In this document: one piece after another, positions 47,179 through 57,446 of the stretch
Position numbering within the stretch: position 1 is the first letter of the stretch
Layout: the number at the start of each line of letters is the position of its first letter
Assembly: GCA_019914995.1 (NCBI GenBank)
Contig: CM034130.1
Location: 10,106,001 to 10,170,000, forward strand
DNA length: 64,000 bases
Direction: 5' to 3'
Source of the DNA: Acanthochlamys bracteata
Lineage: Eukaryota > Streptophyta > Magnoliopsida > Pandanales > Velloziaceae
Notes under the pieces: generated by a model
Databases searched by the model: none
Seen by the model: only the letters and a program-made list of their open reading frames with translations
What the model was told of the DNA's origin: nothing
Program-made: the position numbers and the translations under genes

Positions 47179-47903
47179 TAACAACGCGTTAAAGAAAAAT
47201 AAATTTTTAATTCATTTACTAATAATTTTATTATAATTTTTATAAAATTTATTTAAAAATTAAAAATATAAAAGATTTTACATAGTAAAATTCTATTACT
47301 GTTTATTATTATAATAAAAATAAAAATACTTTTTAAAATAAAAATTTTTTAATTTAAAAAAAAAAAACACTTTTCAAAATACTCCGAACACCATACTCGT
47401 AGAGATTACTTTCTCTAAAATCCGATAAGTTAAGAAATTATTCAACTGAACCAGACTACAAACTAAACCGAACTAATCAAATCTTCGTGGTCTTTTGTTC
47501 GTGAACCGAGTAAAATTGACTATCGAATCCTACCTTCTTTCTCTCTATCCATCAGAGGCGATTTCTCCAGTGAAGAACTCTACCCTCTAGTTTTTCTCTT
47601 TCCATTTCAAGGTACGGCGATAGAAGTCGAACTTATTTTTTCCTTTCAATCATTGTAATTCTTTTCCGTCTGTTCATTTTCTTTCTTTGTTCTTTTCTTT
47701 TGGTTTTTTGTTGTGAAAGAAATTGGTTAATTGATTTGTTCGCAAAAGATTTGACCTTGTTGAGAATTGAAAGAGTTCAAAGCACGCAAAGCTGGATTGT
47801 TTTGCTTTTCATATACATTTTTTTTTGTTGAATTTGGTCTTATGTTGATTGTTATTTGTTGCTCTAGCAGAACAGTTGCCAATTAATTAGCTCCAGTAAC
47901 AAT
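47179..47903. promoter_or_regulatory. SUVH promoter and leader with a 5' UTR intron
   Basis: Starts with a further AT-rich MITE-like stretch (to about 47,390), followed by the leader. A probable 5' UTR intron runs 47612-47870 (CAAG/GTACGG donor, CTCTAGCAG acceptor). This lies 33 bp before the SUVH ATG. Confidence 0.45.
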
Positions 47904-49808
47904 TTGGGGCATATGGAAGCAGCGAATCCTGCCGCTGGGGAGCAAAGTTCATCTGTTGCAGATGTTGAAAGCAATATGGGTCAAATTCCTAGAAGGTATC
48001 CTCTGAGAAATAGAGTCTCTGCCGTGCAGAATTTAAACAGCGCTTGCGAGAGTAACAAGTCCCCAGTGAGTAAAATCAGACTTAGTGACAATGTTGGCAG
48101 TATTCCAGTTCAGCTGAATTTAAACAGCGGTTGCGAGAGTAACAAATCCCCAGTGAGTAAAATCAGAACTAGTGAAAATGTTGGTAATAGTCCAATTCAG
48201 AAACGAAGGGAGATTGAAGAAGGTGAAGAGGGGAATAAGCTGCTGAAGAAGGGAAATGGAGAAGTTGGGGAAGTTGTAACAAGTTTAGGTGAGGGGAAGG
48301 AGGTTGTAACTCGTAGAATGGTTAAGATTTCTCTTTCGATGTATCAAACTATATATAGGAAGTTATTGAAACAAGAGGAGTCCAAGCTCAATCAACCTGG
48401 CTATGGGTCGAAGATCGTACTGAGAGCCTATTCACTCTACTTAGAGAAAATTGTTGGCGTTCTTGATCAGAAGAAGTACTTTGCAAATGTGCCAGGAATC
48501 GAGGTTGGAGACGAGTTCCACTTCAGGACTGAGCTTTGTCTAACTAATCTACACTGCCCAATACGAGCTCCCATTGATTCCACCAGTGTTGATGGTACTG
48601 AGGTTGCAATTAGTATTGTTTCCTGCTCTTCTTATGCTAATTACTTGAAGAGTCCCAATTTGTTAGTCTACAATAGCACAAAGGTCCCCTCCAATCAACT
48701 CAGGCATGCAACTTTGCCACTTAAAAACAATATATATACTAGGAAGCCTGTGCGGGTTATTCGCGGTATTCAACTAGGACCTGACAAAGTTGTAACTTAT
48801 GTTTATGATGGGCTGTTTTCTGTTCAGAACTATAAAAGACAGAAAATGGATGATGGGTCTTATATTTTCTTATTTGAATTGAAAAGAGTACCAGGACAAC
48901 CTCAACTTTCCATCAAAAGAGTTGATTTGCGAAGTTCCAGAGGTCTGCCTGGCCTTCGCATAGAAGATATCTCTGGAGGAAAGGAGAAGATACCCATTCC
49001 TGTGGTGAACACTTTGGATGATGAGCTTCCAAAGCGCTTCAAATACACAACAAAGATTATACATCCTCGAAATTACGAGCCAACTCTTCCTAAGGGTTGT
49101 AATTGTGCTGACGGATGCTCCGACTCTGATAGATGTGCTTGTGCTGTGAAAAATGGAGGAGAAATCCCTTTCAATCATAATGGTGCCCTTGTAAAAGCAA
49201 AGCCACTTGTGTACGAATGTGGTCCTAGCTGCAAGTGCCCGCCATATTGCCATAGTAGAGTGAGCCAGAAAGGTGTCAATCTTCCTCTTGAGATTTTCAA
49301 GACTGAATCTATGGGGTGGGGTGTTAGATGTCTGACTTCTATTCCATCTGGAACTTTTGTGGTTCATTATACTGGTGAACTGCTGGAGGATGAAGAGGCT
49401 CAGAAAAGAAGCAGCGACCAGTATCTTTTTGCCATTGGCAATAATTATTATGATGAATCCCTTTGGAAGGGTCTTAAAACACTGATTCCAGACTTGCTGA
49501 AGAACAATGGTAGTGATTTTGTGGAGGATGGGGGCTACTTTACTGTCGATGCTTCACAATATGGTAATGTGTGCAGGTTTATCAACCACAGTTGTTCTCC
49601 AAATCTCTATGCTCAGAATCTCCTCTATGACCATGATGACAAGAGCAAGCCACATATTGTCCTATTTGCAACAGAAAATATCCCTCCCTTGACAGAGCTT
49701 TCTTATGATTACAACTATGCCATTGGCAGCGTCCACGATTGTAATGGAAACATAAGGAAGAAAGAGTGCTTGTGCGGTTCTGAAGATTGCACTGGTAGGC
49801 TATACTGA
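47904..49808 (+). CDS. SUVH5/6-like SRA-SET histone H3K9 methyltransferase
   Basis: An intronless CDS of 634 residues. The N-terminus has RRYPLRNR and an internal tandem repeat (SACESNKSPVSKIR and SGCESNKSPVSKIR). An SRA/YDG domain (about 190-340) reads VPGIEVGDEFHFRTEL ... VRVIRG ... YVYDGLFSV. Pre-SET cysteines follow (GCNCADGCSDSDRCACAV, YECGPSCKCPPYC), then SET with GWGVRCL, RFINHSCSPN and ELSYDYNY, and post-SET CLCGSEDCTGRLY. The EIPFNHNGALV and YECGPSCKCPP stretches point to the SUVH5/SUVH6 group, normally 790 residues or more, so this one is short at the N-terminus. The YTGQGG loop usual in plant SRA domains is replaced by VYNSTKVPS, so methyl-DNA reading may be weakened (inference). 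The SET catalytic motifs look intact. Confidence 0.9.
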   Translation: MGHMEAANPAAGEQSSSVADVESNMGQIPRRYPLRNRVSAVQNLNSACESNKSPVSKIRLSDNVGSIPVQLNLNSGCESNKSPVSKIRTSENVGNSPIQKRREIEEGEEGNKLLKKGNGEVGEVVTSLGEGKEVVTRRMVKISLSMYQTIYRKLLKQEESKLNQPGYGSKIVLRAYSLYLEKIVGVLDQKKYFANVPGIEVGDEFHFRTELCLTNLHCPIRAPIDSTSVDGTEVAISIVSCSSYANYLKSPNLLVYNSTKVPSNQLRHATLPLKNNIYTRKPVRVIRGIQLGPDKVVTYVYDGLFSVQNYKRQKMDDGSYIFLFELKRVPGQPQLSIKRVDLRSSRGLPGLRIEDISGGKEKIPIPVVNTLDDELPKRFKYTTKIIHPRNYEPTLPKGCNCADGCSDSDRCACAVKNGGEIPFNHNGALVKAKPLVYECGPSCKCPPYCHSRVSQKGVNLPLEIFKTESMGWGVRCLTSIPSGTFVVHYTGELLEDEEAQKRSSDQYLFAIGNNYYDESLWKGLKTLIPDLLKNNGSDFVEDGGYFTVDASQYGNVCRFINHSCSPNLYAQNLLYDHDDKSKPHIVLFATENIPPLTELSYDYNYAIGSVHDCNGNIRKKECLCGSEDCTGRLY

Positions 49809-50312
49809 AGTTTGCTCATACTTTGTATCACAGGGACGTCACAGTCAGAATCTTTTTTACTGGGAGTGCCTTCCCTTGCAAAAAAGTCGACTTATCAGGA
49901 GAACTATGCTATTGATGACATGAATATGGTGGCACCAAGACGATAAAATTACTATTATGGCTAGGGTAGTTCCTGTGGCGGGTTGTATTCATTGTTTCTT
50001 GTTTCCACTAACAACAATTTTGCTGGAATCTTTCTAAGATATCCATTAACATCTGACTCAACATTACAAGATTATTAATGAAGTTCGCCATTCTATCATT
50101 TAAGTTTCTCTTCGTGACTTTCCAGGGAAATTCTGCTACCTGGGTTCTACTCTCTAACTGAAACGTTCGTTGGTTCTTCAGATGGAACATTTGATTAGCT
50201 TCCAAAACATGCAATCTCTAAATTTTGATAAGAAGTAAGATTAGGATCATGGTTGTCTGAATTTTTTCAACCCATTGCGCTGTTTGGATGTGGTGCTTAC
50301 AAGCGCTTATTA
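49809..50312. other. SUVH 3' flank
   Basis: Probable 3' UTR and spacer. A short minus ORF at 50008-50214 has no recognised similarity. Confidence 0.4.
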
Positions 50313-50584
50313 GGGGGGCGTTTGATTTTCCGTTTTATAAGCAGCTTATCAGCTTTTCTCAATTTTTCTTCATTTCATGTTTTTCAATATATATTTTATA
50401 AGTATATAAAAAATTTATTTAAAAATTTAGAAAATATAAAAAAATTTTACGAAATGAGATCTTTTTATTACATATTTTTATTATTTTTTTTAAAGTAAAA
50501 AAAATAGAGCTCATTTTTCAAAAAGAATAAAAATATCTTTTATTTCACAAAAACTCTATTTCATAAGCAATTTCAAACATTCCC
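50313..50584. mobile_element. MITE family 1 copy (inverted)
   Basis: A 272-bp AT-rich element from GGGGGGCGTTTGATTTTCCG to CATAAGCAATTTCAAACATTCCC. Its reverse complement follows the element at 24754-25011 closely along the length. Flanks TTA/TAG suggest an imperfect 3-bp target duplication. Confidence 0.65.
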
Positions 50585-51229
50585 TAGGTCTTTTTTTTTT
50601 TTGGCAGAAAGTAACTTTCAATAGAGTGATTTATAAATGTATATTTTTATGAAAGAGGAACACTAGAAACACTCTGAAGTTTGTTTCGTTTTACGTGCTC
50701 TTCTCTTTGGATAATAAGTGGGCAATATTTTGATTCTAATTCCGACCAAATTAATTTGGAGTTGAAAGAAATACAAAATTGTCACATGTATTTCTCAGAT
50801 AATAGAGTACCAATTTTAAAATTTTCAAAACTATAAGTTGTTTGACACTTTTTTTTCCCTCTGATACAAGAGGCCGTTGAGTTTTGACTCACCAGCGTTT
50901 AAAATTTAATTAAAAAAAAAAAAAATGAAAATAGAGGTTTGAGTTCGGTTAATAATTGGGCTGGATTTCTTGGAACTTTGTTGGTAATGGGCCACGGGCC
51001 TTTAGATCAACTGAAACCCTAGCCGCAACATCTATGTATACGAAACCTAAAACAGCAGAACCCTCTCATATTGATTCCAATCTCAACTGCGGCATTTTTT
51101 GTGGATAATTTCTCAAAGTTTGTTCATTGATTTATAGAATATTTTTAGTTGTCCTTTTATGGATTGACTGAGAATTTGGTGTCAACAATCATCGTTTGAA
51201 TTTTTTGCGTTTGATTTCGTTTGTCTTGA
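50585..51229. other. Intergenic before inverted copy C
   Basis: No supported gene. The stretch GAAACCCTAGCCGC near 51,012 resembles a plant leader but no ORF follows. Confidence 0.35.
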
Positions 51230-52755
51230 ATGATTGAATTGAGGGGAGATTTAGCTGTGATGACTCTGAAAATTTCAAGCTCAACAGACCGGATGTCAGG
51301 GATCTCGGTGTCGAGAAGCCTTGCGTGTCGACAACCCCGCTGACCTGAGCCTTAATCTCTCCTTACTTTTTGTTTTTTTTTCTTCAATTTATTTTATTTT
51401 TCAATATTTTAAAAAAAATTTCCGCAGTGATAGATATTCAGTATTTTTAATTCAATTTTTTGGTTATTTTGTTTTGAGAACGAGATCTGTTTGTGACAAG
51501 AAAGATTCGCTAATTTTTTTGTTGAATTTTTTAAAGAAATTTGCGATGAGGATTAGGCGCTCCCTCTTCTGATTCAAGTTGAGGAAAAAAATAGCCGGCA
51601 GAATCGAACCAATTAACAAACTCGCCAACTCTGAGCAGAAAACTTTTTGTTTATCAGCCCATTCAATTACTAAGTTCGATTAAATTAGATACATTTTTCA
51701 GTTTCTGTTCAATTTTATTATATATCAATTTTATTGGAAGGATGATGATGAGGTGATTGCAATAGTATTCCAACACTTGGACTGATGCACATTTTTATGT
51801 GCTGCAGTGACGAATCTATTCAATTTGCTACTGAATCTCATCTGTGTTTTCTTTTGTTCTTTTTTTAATAATCTAAGGATTTGATCATCAAGTGATGAAT
51901 TTGGGATAATAATCTTAGGACACCTTCCTACACAGTGTTCCATTGCGGTTGCTGTGGATGAGAAGAATGTATTCCTTTCTGATGATGATCTTATTAGCTT
52001 CAGTTGCCAAATTTTCCACTTTGTTATGTTCCAATCAGGTTTTTCAGAACGGAAACTATGAATATTGTTTTCTTTATATTTCGTTTGAAATGAATTTGAA
52101 AATTGTAAAGTATTCAATCCGAAGAACTTTCATTTCGGGCCTGCTGTGTAAAAACTTGACTGAGTAGGTGATGATCAATCGAGCAGTGAAATTTTGTCCT
52201 CTTACAACTACTGGTCTCTATTTAGGCTCAACTTTTCAATCTTTTCAAGGGTTCAAATTTAGGGTTGGAAGAAATGTTGTGAATGCCTCTACACAAATGG
52301 CCAAAACATTTGTTTCATGTTTTTCAATTAAGGAAACAACATGCTGGAAGTTTGAACAGGATATCCACTCTCGCTCACTTGTAAATAATCTGCTGGTGCA
52401 AAAGTGCTGTTTTACTCGGTTACATTCCACTGAGTTATATCACGGTTGCATGGCACATCCACATTACTATATCCGTTCAATAGGATGTTATGTTGTAGAA
52501 CATACCGATAATTATAGTTATTGCAAACTTTGAGACAGCTAGAAGTTTGCAAATGATCGTGGAAGTTCGTTTTGCAAAGTATGATGTTGCATATTCAATG
52601 ACGTCAAGAACATTCATGTTTGGAAAAATTGGTTGCTCATCCTACTCAGTAGTTTGCCCTGCATCTTTTAAGCTCACGGAATTGAAGTGGATTAAATCTC
52701 TGTTATTACGGTACATTAGACGGATGATTGTCTAAACTCTATCAATCATCATAAT
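51230..52755 (-). pseudogene. Inverted copy C: flank and decayed unrecognised gene
   Basis: The reverse complement of about 2,290-3,690 in unit A and 21,580-23,100 in unit B. Anchors are GACCTGAGCCTTAATCTCTCC at about 51,340 and the KNVFLSDDDLISFSCQ block at about 51,963-52,010. Here the block lies on the plus strand, which is antisense to copy C's F-box gene, as in A and B. The KWDEDQ-type exon has an in-frame TAG, and the acceptor of the last exon is AAG rather than CAG in the segment matching CATCAGGTGATG. Not expected to code. Confidence 0.6.
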
Positions 52756-54040
52756 CTAGGAGTTGCAGTTTCTCCTAACACTAAACCATATGTGTTGGTT
52801 TCTCAAGGCTTTGGAGCCACTGAATTTAGGATCCCATTTCCTTTGAAAACTATTGTTTTCATCGTCTTCTGATGAGTGGTACTGGCTGCCATCTTCATCG
52901 TCTTCTGATGAGTGGTACTGGCTGCCATCTTCATCGTCTTCTGATGAGTAGAACTGGGTGCCGTCTGATGGGCAGTACTGGCTGCCATCTTCATCGTCTT
53001 TGAATGAGTAGTACGGCATGCCATCTTCATTCACGATCATTTTGACCGTCCGATCACTTGTGACGAAAAAGAGCCGCCCTTCTGACCACTTTGCTTCTAC
53101 TTGGATCATCTCAGGGTCTCCGTAGAACCTAGGAACGCATAGTTTGTTCCTCATGGCGGACGCAATGGGCATCGCCACCACTATAGCCGTCGGAGTTGCG
53201 GCGTATATGGTGTAGTCATCGATGCTGGTGATCCTAACCACTCCATGTTTGGCTCATCAAGCTTCATAATCTCAATCTTGGTACCGTCATCTAGTCTCAT
53301 GCGGATCAAAAGGAGTTCCTCCCCCTTAACTACAAGTTGCGCAAGGGTTCGGGATAATATGCTCAAATGTAGATTGTTAGGAATTTTAAGGATTGAGAAA
53401 ACTCTTAGCACTGGATCAAACACTCCAACATCTCCTTGAACTGATAAGACGTAGAAGAGGTTGCGATACCATAGAGGACTACAGTGGGAAACAGCGAAAT
53501 CTTCCTCGCTGTCGATGTCACTGTAATACCCATCTGACCAGACTCCGTTGTGGAACGCGAATATATAAACTTGGTGATTCTCAATACCAAAGGCCGTGCC
53601 GATCACAATGATCTCCTTCGAATGGGATGGGTCTGCGAATCCCATGGAAATTATTGGTGTTTCAAGAGGCTTGAAGTCAGGGATATTGTGCAGTACGTTG
53701 GACAGAGGGTCGACGAGGATGAACTCGGAATTCCATCGGGAAGCCAGTAGCCATCCGTCAATGGCACAGTGGAACACCGTATCGGATAAATCGCATATGG
53801 GGTTGAAGGATCTGATGACCAGGATCTTGTTGAGAAAGGGTAGTAGAACCGGCAAGGATTGGCTTTTCGGCGTGCATAGTGGAGGAGCAAAGGGCCGTAG
53901 TCTGCTGGAAAAGTAACCGGGGATTCAGATCGCCATGCCCTGCACACAGCAGAAAAACGGGGGATGTCAGATAACGGGACGCGTGATGCTATCTGTTCGA
54001 TCATCTCCGGCGGCAGATCTGCCCAAGAACTTGCTGCCAT
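52756..54040 (-). pseudogene. F-box/DUF295 pseudogene, copy C
   Basis: The inverted third copy of the F-box gene starts MAASSWADLP at 54040 and keeps most of the sequence, but has two single-base losses. One lies in the T run of CTACCCTTTCTCAAC (about 53,840), where A and B have one base more. The other is in GAGTGGTT (about 53,240), where A and B have GAGTGGGTT. Each shifts the frame, so no full-length protein can be made. The acidic tail has one extra EDDEDGSQYHSS unit compared with A and B. Its 5' leader is conserved to about 54,290. Confidence 0.9.
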
Positions 54041-54291
54041 GGACAGAGTAGTGCTGTTAGACTACGACAGAATTGAGAGGAAAAACAGTAATGAAAATAA
54101 AGAAAACAGAGTAAAAAAAGCTCCAACTTTTTAAAGTTGTTCTTTCTTGATTTGTAATAAGAATAGAACATAGAATTATTTGAATAGACTCATAAAATTT
54201 TAAGAATCTTATTAAAAAGAGACTTTCCTAGTTAGAATATTATTTAAGTAATTTTAATTCAAATAAAACATTAAAAGAGACTTTCCTAGTT
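54041..54291. other. Copy C promoter remnant with rearranged junction
   Basis: Matches the left part of the F-box promoter of A and B in reverse. The 19-mer AAAAGAGACTTTCCTAGTT appears twice (about 54,215 and 54,273). The second occurrence abuts DUF295 coding sequence, marking the deletion junction. Confidence 0.7.
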
Positions 54292-54442
54292 GGGTGTGAA
54301 GGGCGAGTGCATCTACTATAAAGAGAGATTCGACTTTGGATTGTATATGTCAGACTTAGAGAAGGATACTATTCTCCGACCAGATCCTTGCCCTTGTATC
54401 CCACCACTGGTGCCGCTGTGTTGGTTTATTCCCAAATGTTAA
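54289..54442 (+). pseudogene. DUF295 C-terminal remnant, copy C
   Basis: The plus strand reads GVKGECIYYKERFDFGLYMS, then DLEKDTILRPDPCPCIPP and CWFIPKC with a stop. This is the last ~50 residues of the DUF295 gene at 18617. The N-terminal ~85% of the gene and half of the shared promoter are missing. Confidence 0.85.
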
Positions 54443-54994
54443 GGAGTTTTTCTGTTCGGTGAACCTACTAGTTTATTACCTTCTCCTGCATGGGCACATC
54501 TGTCAGAGATGGGTTTGAAGTTGCTTATCTTTAAATTAAGCATTACTTTTTATTTTTTTGAATTTCAGCTATATATATGCCTGTTATAATCTACTGAAAG
54601 CTTCAGGCAATGCTAGATACTTTGAAACAGTTTGAAGTTACAAATGATTATGCAAGTTCCGCAATAGTTCATGTGCAAAGTGCTTCAGAATGAATTTAGC
54701 TTATGTTTAAAGTGGAGCTCTTAATTATTTGTTATGATTTCATCAATGAAACCTGCATCGGTAGTTGCTTGAATAAAATATGATGGTAGTTTCTTTTCAG
54801 GTAGAAATCCCTATTGCAACCCGTACTTCAACCTCTAGCTAGTGATTCATATTTAAACAGAACTTTGATTCTCTTGATCGGTGTTGGATACTTTAACTTA
54901 TTCTGAAATTTCTTTCTTTCCTTCTCATTTCAGTTGCCTTTTTCCTCTCCATGCATCTCTAACTTTGTAAAGAACGCATGCATGTCCAGCAACT
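54443..54994. other. 3' flank of the DUF295 remnant
   Basis: To about 54,830 this is the reverse complement of 18,230-18,616. The rest is unassigned AT-rich DNA with repeated GTTGGCAAC / ATGCATGCATG words near 54,975-55,070. Confidence 0.5.
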
Positions 54995-55375
54995 TTGTAT
55001 ATCATGAGTTTCCAATTGTTGGCAACTTTTTATGTAATGAGTTTCTACTTGTTGGCAATGCATGCATGTCTAGCAATGGAAGGAAGCTCTTGTGCTAGAC
55101 GAATAACAGTTGAAGAGATATCCTGGACAGATCTGCTGGATATCATCAAACAGATTGCCCCACGGGTGCCTTTATCCAACAACCCTCGCATTTCTGCTGT
55201 GTATAAGGTGTTCAACTGTGCCAAAGACGGATGCTTGCTGGCTTCTCGAAGGAATTCCGGATTCATCCTCGTCAACCTTCTATCTAGTGTGGCACAGGAT
55301 CCCTGGCTCATGCCAATTCAAAAATCAATCCTTGCCGTGGGCTTCTTCAACCCTCTCATCTCGTTGGCTTGATTT
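54995..55375 (+). pseudogene. F-box/DUF295 relic with internal deletion
   Basis: The open frame includes an F-box-like WTDLLDIIKQIAPRVPLSNN, then jumps from SAVYK straight to VFNCAKDGCLLASRRNSGFI, which in the intact genes lies over 50 residues later. The frame ends soon after, at LISLA. An N-terminal MYIMSFQLL segment has no counterpart in the family. It lacks the DUF295 C-terminal region and is probably non-functional. It is the inverted counterpart of the relic at 17757-18100. Confidence 0.65.
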
Positions 55376-56198
55376 TTAGGTCTCGACTCGGAGATTCCTG
55401 GTTGAATATGGATACACCTGAAAGCAAACAAGCTGGCCACAGCCCACAGGTGTTAGTTTCGGAAGTTTTCAGGTCCACCACTTTCATCAGGCGTTGAACA
55501 TCCACCGTTGGAGATAATTTTTGAAGTTGTACAGATAGATAATCAATGTATTTTGTTGGGTTTTCAAATTAGGTTGACGGATATGCATCAACGTGGATCA
55601 GGCACCCAAATATTTTAGCTAATATCATGTAAATTAAATGAGCCACAATTCTATTTCTCAATTAAATGTTAATTTGGACAAGAACCTAGATGGTCCAAAA
55701 CGTAGAAGAATCTTGCACTACGAAATGTTGCCTAATCTTGAGAAGTGACTCATTTTTGCGCATGCTCATCTCATTTTCATGGAGGAATATATGCTTAAGA
55801 TCACTTTTACTTGCGACAACTGCATGAAGACACTATTATGATATACACTGCTATTAAAGTCGTTGCTATAGCTGTGAAAATTCTCTAAGTAGATTTTTGC
55901 TCGGGTATAGATGATAGCAGTCAACGGTTCAAAATTCTCAAATTGAATCCTGAAAATATGGAAATCGATTGATGCATGCGTCTTCAATGCATGCATGCGA
56001 AGTGTGGGGCGGTGGTGGATTCGACAAAAAGAATGAAAAAAAAAAACCAAAATTCCCGGTTTCAACAAAAGCACTTTTTCCTACCACGAAAAAAACATCC
56101 TCCACGTAAACGAACACGATCGTCCTTTATTTCCGCACTATAAGTAAACCCTTCCTAAACAAACAGGTTCGAAACATTTCAGTTTTCACTCTACAGCA
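55376..56198. other. Intergenic before glycine-rich protein gene
   Basis: No gene is supported except the promoter and leader at its right end. ATGCATGC words occur near 55,970-55,996. Confidence 0.4.
56139..56146 (+). promoter_or_regulatory. Probable TATA box of glycine-rich protein gene
   Basis: TATAAGTA lies about 53 bp before the ATG, a normal plant spacing for a short leader. Confidence 0.45.
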
Positions 56199-56621
56199 AT
56201 GAAGCTGGCTACCTTAATCTCTTGCTTTGCAATTTTCATCTTCGTCCTTCTCTGCTCTACAGCAACAGCGGCAGCAGCTGAAGAACAAGCGAAGCCAAAC
56301 ACAGGCGCAGCAGAGCCGGACTATAAAGGTGAGTCGGGCTCAGGCAGTGGGCCGGGCTGGGAATACAGATGGGGTTGGGGAGCTGGGCCGGGCCGCGGTT
56401 GGGGTTACGGGGCAGGATCTGGTGACTCTCATGACGGCTCCGGTAGCGGTAGAGGTTCCGGATTCGGATTTGGTTCCGGTTCCGGTTCGGGTTCTGGATC
56501 CGGTTGCGGAGCCGGAGGCAGTAGTGGTGGCGGAGCTTATGGGTATGGAGCTGGTTATGGTAGTTCTTCGGGGTCTGAAGGTGGTGGCGGAAGCGGCGGC
56601 GGCGGCGGCGGGAAGAACTAA
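56199..56621 (+). CDS. Secreted glycine/serine-rich protein
   Basis: A single exon of 140 residues. A clear signal peptide (MKLATLISCFAIFIFVLLCS, then TATAAAA) is followed by a short EEQAKPN linker and a Gly-rich body: WEYRWGWGAGPGRGWGYGAG, then GSGSGSGSG runs and a Gly-only tail before KN. The composition resembles plant glycine-rich cell-wall proteins. Length, signal peptide and a TATA box at good distance make it a believable gene. A single Cys near GSGSGCGAGG is unusual for this type. The exact role is unknown (structural wall protein or secreted stress protein). Confidence 0.75.
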   Translation: MKLATLISCFAIFIFVLLCSTATAAAAEEQAKPNTGAAEPDYKGESGSGSGPGWEYRWGWGAGPGRGWGYGAGSGDSHDGSGSGRGSGFGFGSGSGSGSGSGCGAGGSSGGGAYGYGAGYGSSSGSEGGGGSGGGGGGKN

Positions 56622-57446
56622 AGTAAAAGAAGCAAGCAAGCGTATATATGGGATGTGCAGTTGCAGCACAAGCTTAAGAAAATAAGCTTATAAGTTGCGT
56701 ATGTAACAATGTGCAAGGCTAGCTATATGAATAAATAAAGCTCATAGTATATTATATCTAACAAAGCTAATCTGATTGTGTTATTCGAGAGTTTAATTAG
56801 CGGTGACAATATAAATTTATGAGTTAATTTTTGATTGATTTTTATAATAATCGGATTAATTATTTAATTCTAATTCGATCTATTTAATAATTAAATTATT
56901 AAATAAAATTATAAATATTAATTTTTAATAATAATATATATAAATTATTATTTATGATATATTTAAAAAGAAAAATTATTAAAATTAAAATTATTTAATA
57001 AAACATAAATATTATATTTATTTTTAAAATAAATTTTATTTTTAATTTTTAATAAAATAATTTATTTATATTTATTTTATATTAAAAATGAGTAAAATAA
57101 ATATAGTGAATTAATAAAATCAAACGCATATAAAACCGAGGAATCGGCATTACTCGGACAGATTATTAACTCGGAACGATTGAATATGAAGTGTTCAGAG
57201 AACAATTAGAAAGCAGATTTAAATTAAATACCTCTAATTCCAGTCGCCCGTTCTCGGTTTCCGACTCTCTCACTTTTTAATATATTTACAATATAAGTCC
57301 TCTATAAACATAATAATGAGTAAAATAAAACTCATTTTAATTTAAAAACTAAGTCTCCGTGTCTCTCAACCCCTTCGATACATTTATCTCTCTTTGTTTT
57401 CTTCAATTTTGCCAAAACCCTCGCTCTTGTTCTTACTCGCTTAACA
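56622..57446. other. Intergenic between GRP and KH genes
   Basis: Holds the GRP 3' UTR (AATAAATAAAG near 56,730), an AT-rich stretch at 56,800-57,120 that looks like old MITE debris, and the KH-gene leader. No gene seen. Confidence 0.4.

Noticed and set aside
48870-49367. 165-codon minus ORF
   Set aside because: Antisense shadow of the SUVH coding sequence.
56227-56685. 152-codon ORF in another frame of the glycine-rich gene
   Set aside because: The frame starting at 56199 has a clean signal peptide and TATA box; this one is a by-product of GC-rich repeats.
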